Source: Chlamydiia bacterium
GTDB lineage: Bacteria > Chlamydiota > Chlamydiia > Chlamydiales > Simkaniaceae
Direction: 5' to 3'
Assembly: GCA_022601645.1 (NCBI GenBank)
Contig: JAJACH010000002.1
Coordinates: 124,001-188,000, forward strand
Length of the DNA: 64,000 nt
In this document: positions 62,753 through 64,000 of the stretch, one piece after another
How positions within the stretch are numbered: the first letter of the stretch is position 1
Layout of the letters: every line of letters begins with the position of its first letter
Notes under the pieces: model-generated
The model's input: the letters and a program-made list of their open reading frames with translations, nothing else
The model's database searches: none
What the model was told of the DNA's origin: nothing
Translations under genes and position numbers: made by a program

Positions 62753-63605
62753 TGGACGTAACCCCCACTTTCTCGACCACTTCGCCCCGCTCGAATGTCC
62801 CATCCTCACTGACCAAGAAAACCTTCTAGCCTACAAACACCTCTACCCCAACCTCGACCTGCGCCTCATCCAAAGTATTGAAGACTACCGCGCCTACGAC
62901 TACCTCATCACCTCCTCGAAAAACGCCGGCCCCGAACTGACCGCCCTTACCGGAGTCCCACATATCTTCCTACCACACGGCCACTCCGACAAGCCGCCCA
63001 CCATCTTTGAGCCACAACACCGCACCTTCATCTACGGCCCCGCCATGGAAAACCAAATAGCTCACCTCAACCTCCCAAAAATCCCTCTCCCTAACATCCG
63101 CTACGCCTATTACCTCAAACACCAAACCTTCTTCGACAACCTCCTTCCCATCACTCAAGAAGTCGCCCTCTACGCCCCCACATGGTGCAACCTCTCAACC
63201 TTCAAAACCCACTTCAACCACTTTCTCAAAAAGCCCCTCATTATCAAATGCCATCCCTTCCTCGAACAAACCCATCCCTCCCACGTCATCTACCTTGAGG
63301 AACTTGCCAAAACTCATAAAAACCTCCACGTCTTCACCCACTTTCCACTCTACCCCCTCATGGCCCACTCAAACCAACTTATCACCGACGCCTCGTCTGT
63401 TGGCTACGAATACCTCACCTTCAACCGACCCATCTACCTCACTTCGCCTTCAAACACACCTCTTGCCACCTGCTCTTACCAACTACACGAAGCCTTAAAC
63501 GAAGAAAAATTTGCCCCAAAACGCGAAAAACTCCTCCATAAAACCCACTATAACTCCCTTAATCCTAGCGACCTATTCCAATGTAAAGCGGCTTTACATT
63601 TATAA
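62730..63605 (+). CDS. CDP-glycerol glycerophosphotransferase-like protein 2
   Basis: The 291-residue paralogue keeps FLPHGHSDKPP, LYAPTWCN, IIKCHPFLE and DASSVGYEYLTFNRPIYLTS, the same catalytic positions as the preceding gene. It is shorter at the N-terminus. Its last codons (encoding QCKAALHL) lie in palindrome copy 4, which may have arrived at or altered the gene end. It is likely co-transcribed with the first paralogue and could act on the same acceptor. Confidence 0.82.
   Translation: MKYAAVCDGRNPHFLDHFAPLECPILTDQENLLAYKHLYPNLDLRLIQSIEDYRAYDYLITSSKNAGPELTALTGVPHIFLPHGHSDKPPTIFEPQHRTFIYGPAMENQIAHLNLPKIPLPNIRYAYYLKHQTFFDNLLPITQEVALYAPTWCNLSTFKTHFNHFLKKPLIIKCHPFLEQTHPSHVIYLEELAKTHKNLHVFTHFPLYPLMAHSNQLITDASSVGYEYLTFNRPIYLTSPSNTPLATCSYQLHEALNEEKFAPKREKLLHKTHYNSLNPSDLFQCKAALHL
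63580..63600. repeat. Palindrome copy 4 (ATGTAAAGCGGCTTTACAT core)
   Basis: Perfect 10-bp arms around a central G, overlapping the end of the transferase-like gene and 43 bp before the ATG of the second MAAPIHNIG-type protein. Its right arm supplies the TTTACA -35 box of a plausible promoter. Confidence 0.85.
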
Positions 63606-63622
63606 GATCCCCCATGTACAAT
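63593..63622 (+). promoter_or_regulatory. Promoter TTTACA-18-TACAAT
   Basis: TTTACA (63593-63598) is part of palindrome copy 4; TACAAT (63617-63622) follows after 18 bp, 21 bp before the ATG at 63644. A protein bound to the palindrome would cover the -35 box. Confidence 0.5.
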
Positions 63623-63643
63623 AAAAAGAAAGAGGGGGAATGC

Positions 63644-64000
63644 ATGGCAGCACCAATCCACAACATCGGTGATCAAGACGATCAGGGGAGTCAGCTCCCG
63701 CAGTTTCCCCATATGCCTCCTCAAACCGAGGCCGACATGATGGAAAACCTCGATACGCTTCAAGTCCCCGCCTCGAGCGATGCCGGTCACATGATTGCAC
63801 AGATCAAAAGCTCGGGTAGCTCGTTTGAAAACCTCCACCTTTTTGCACACTGCCTACAAAGTGGCGTACTCTGCCCTGAACTACCACCTGGAGCGCGAAC
63901 CGCCATCGCGGGAGCACTAGGAAGCATCTTTCCTCTAAAACCCTCTTCAGACATGAGCGCCACTCTCTACACCGCCATTTCACACCCTCTTTTTGCACAC
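63644..64000 (+). CDS. Start of a second six-repeat-family protein (cut by window end)
   Basis: An ATG at 63644 with ribosome site AGAGGGGGAA opens a frame that runs 119 codons to the window end. It aligns without gaps to the N-terminus of the 42342-45851 protein, with 79 of 119 residues identical by manual count: MAAPIHNIGD, SSDAGHM, AQIKSSG, HCLQSGV, CPEL and PLF are shared. The repeats, if present, lie beyond the window. Upstream lie palindrome copy 4 and a promoter. Confidence 0.85.
   Translation, partial: MAAPIHNIGDQDDQGSQLPQFPHMPPQTEADMMENLDTLQVPASSDAGHMIAQIKSSGSSFENLHLFAHCLQSGVLCPELPPGARTAIAGALGSIFPLKPSSDMSATLYTAISHPLFAH

Noticed and set aside
1-64000. Mobile elements or prophage
   Set aside because: No transposase, integrase, recombinase, phage structural gene or direct-repeat-bounded island was recognised anywhere in the window.

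Overview
The window reads as a chromosomal segment of a member of the Chlamydiota, most likely an environmental chlamydia (Simkania/Parachlamydia-like) rather than Chlamydia itself. The evidence is gene content and order: sdhC-sdhA-sdhB, tatD, tolQ-tolR-tolA-like-tolB-pal-LysM lipoprotein follows the chlamydial CT591-CT601 order (without dsbD), dnaB-mnmG-lplA follows CT497-CT499, mutL-pepP follows CT575-CT574, and a six-gene type II secretion operon follows CT573-CT568. These locus comparisons are from memory. The genome is gene-dense, with many ATGA overlaps. No transposase, integrase, phage gene or CRISPR array was seen.

Layout. 1-8 kb: two hypothetical genes, a secreted protein with an acidic 11-residue repeat tail, a soluble PAS histidine kinase, and a membrane class III cyclase-pepP-mutL operon. 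8-17 kb: pepF, brnQ, a membrane-anchored hypothetical, tRNA-Ser(GCT), dnaB, a 29-residue basic mS38/bS22-like protein, mnmG, a degenerate REC-GGDEF protein and lplA. 17-22.4 kb: three tandem endonuclease/exonuclease/phosphatase (EEP) paralogues, each with its own promoter abutting the start codon, then an alpha/beta hydrolase and a uridine-kinase-like protein. 22.4-22.8 kb: the only gene-free stretch over 300 bases, holding a long inverted repeat and a strongly structured putative ncRNA with its own promoter on the minus strand. 22.8-32 kb: succinate dehydrogenase, tatD, the Tol-Pal envelope system and a PhoB-like regulator. 32-42.3 kb: two small hypotheticals, an MFS transporter, a glycine-zipper lipoprotein, structured intergenic DNA, TPR proteins, a 1073-aa vWA protein and rsmD. 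42.3-48.5 kb: a six-repeat 1169-aa protein and an 836-aa MORN-variant repeat protein. 48.5-55.8 kb: type II secretion. 55.9-64 kb: small membrane proteins, a Cu(I)-type ATPase, a repeat protein interrupted by an in-frame TGA, mutY, two CDP-glycerol-glycerophosphotransferase-like proteins, and the start of a second copy of the large repeat-protein family.

The most novel material is a family of helical-looking repeat proteins at 42342-45851, 58703-60478 and 63644-64000 (cut by the window edge), made with unusually G-rich ribosome binding sites. Copies of a perfect palindrome, ATGTAAAGCSGCTTTACAT, lie next to both MAAPIHNIG-type members, and two more copies sit at the 3' ends of pepF and the uridine-kinase-like gene. 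Several other accessory genes (EEP array, hydrolase, 10987, 32850) have a -10 box 6-9 nt before the ATG and no Shine-Dalgarno sequence, which suggests leaderless mRNAs.

Working together: the Tol-Pal cluster, lipoproteins and type II secretion genes build and cross the cell envelope. The sdh operon feeds the quinone pool. The kinase and the PhoB-like regulator may form a split two-component pair. The EEP proteins, hydrolase, repeat proteins and vWA/TPR proteins look like lineage-specific surface or host-interaction factors, which is inference.
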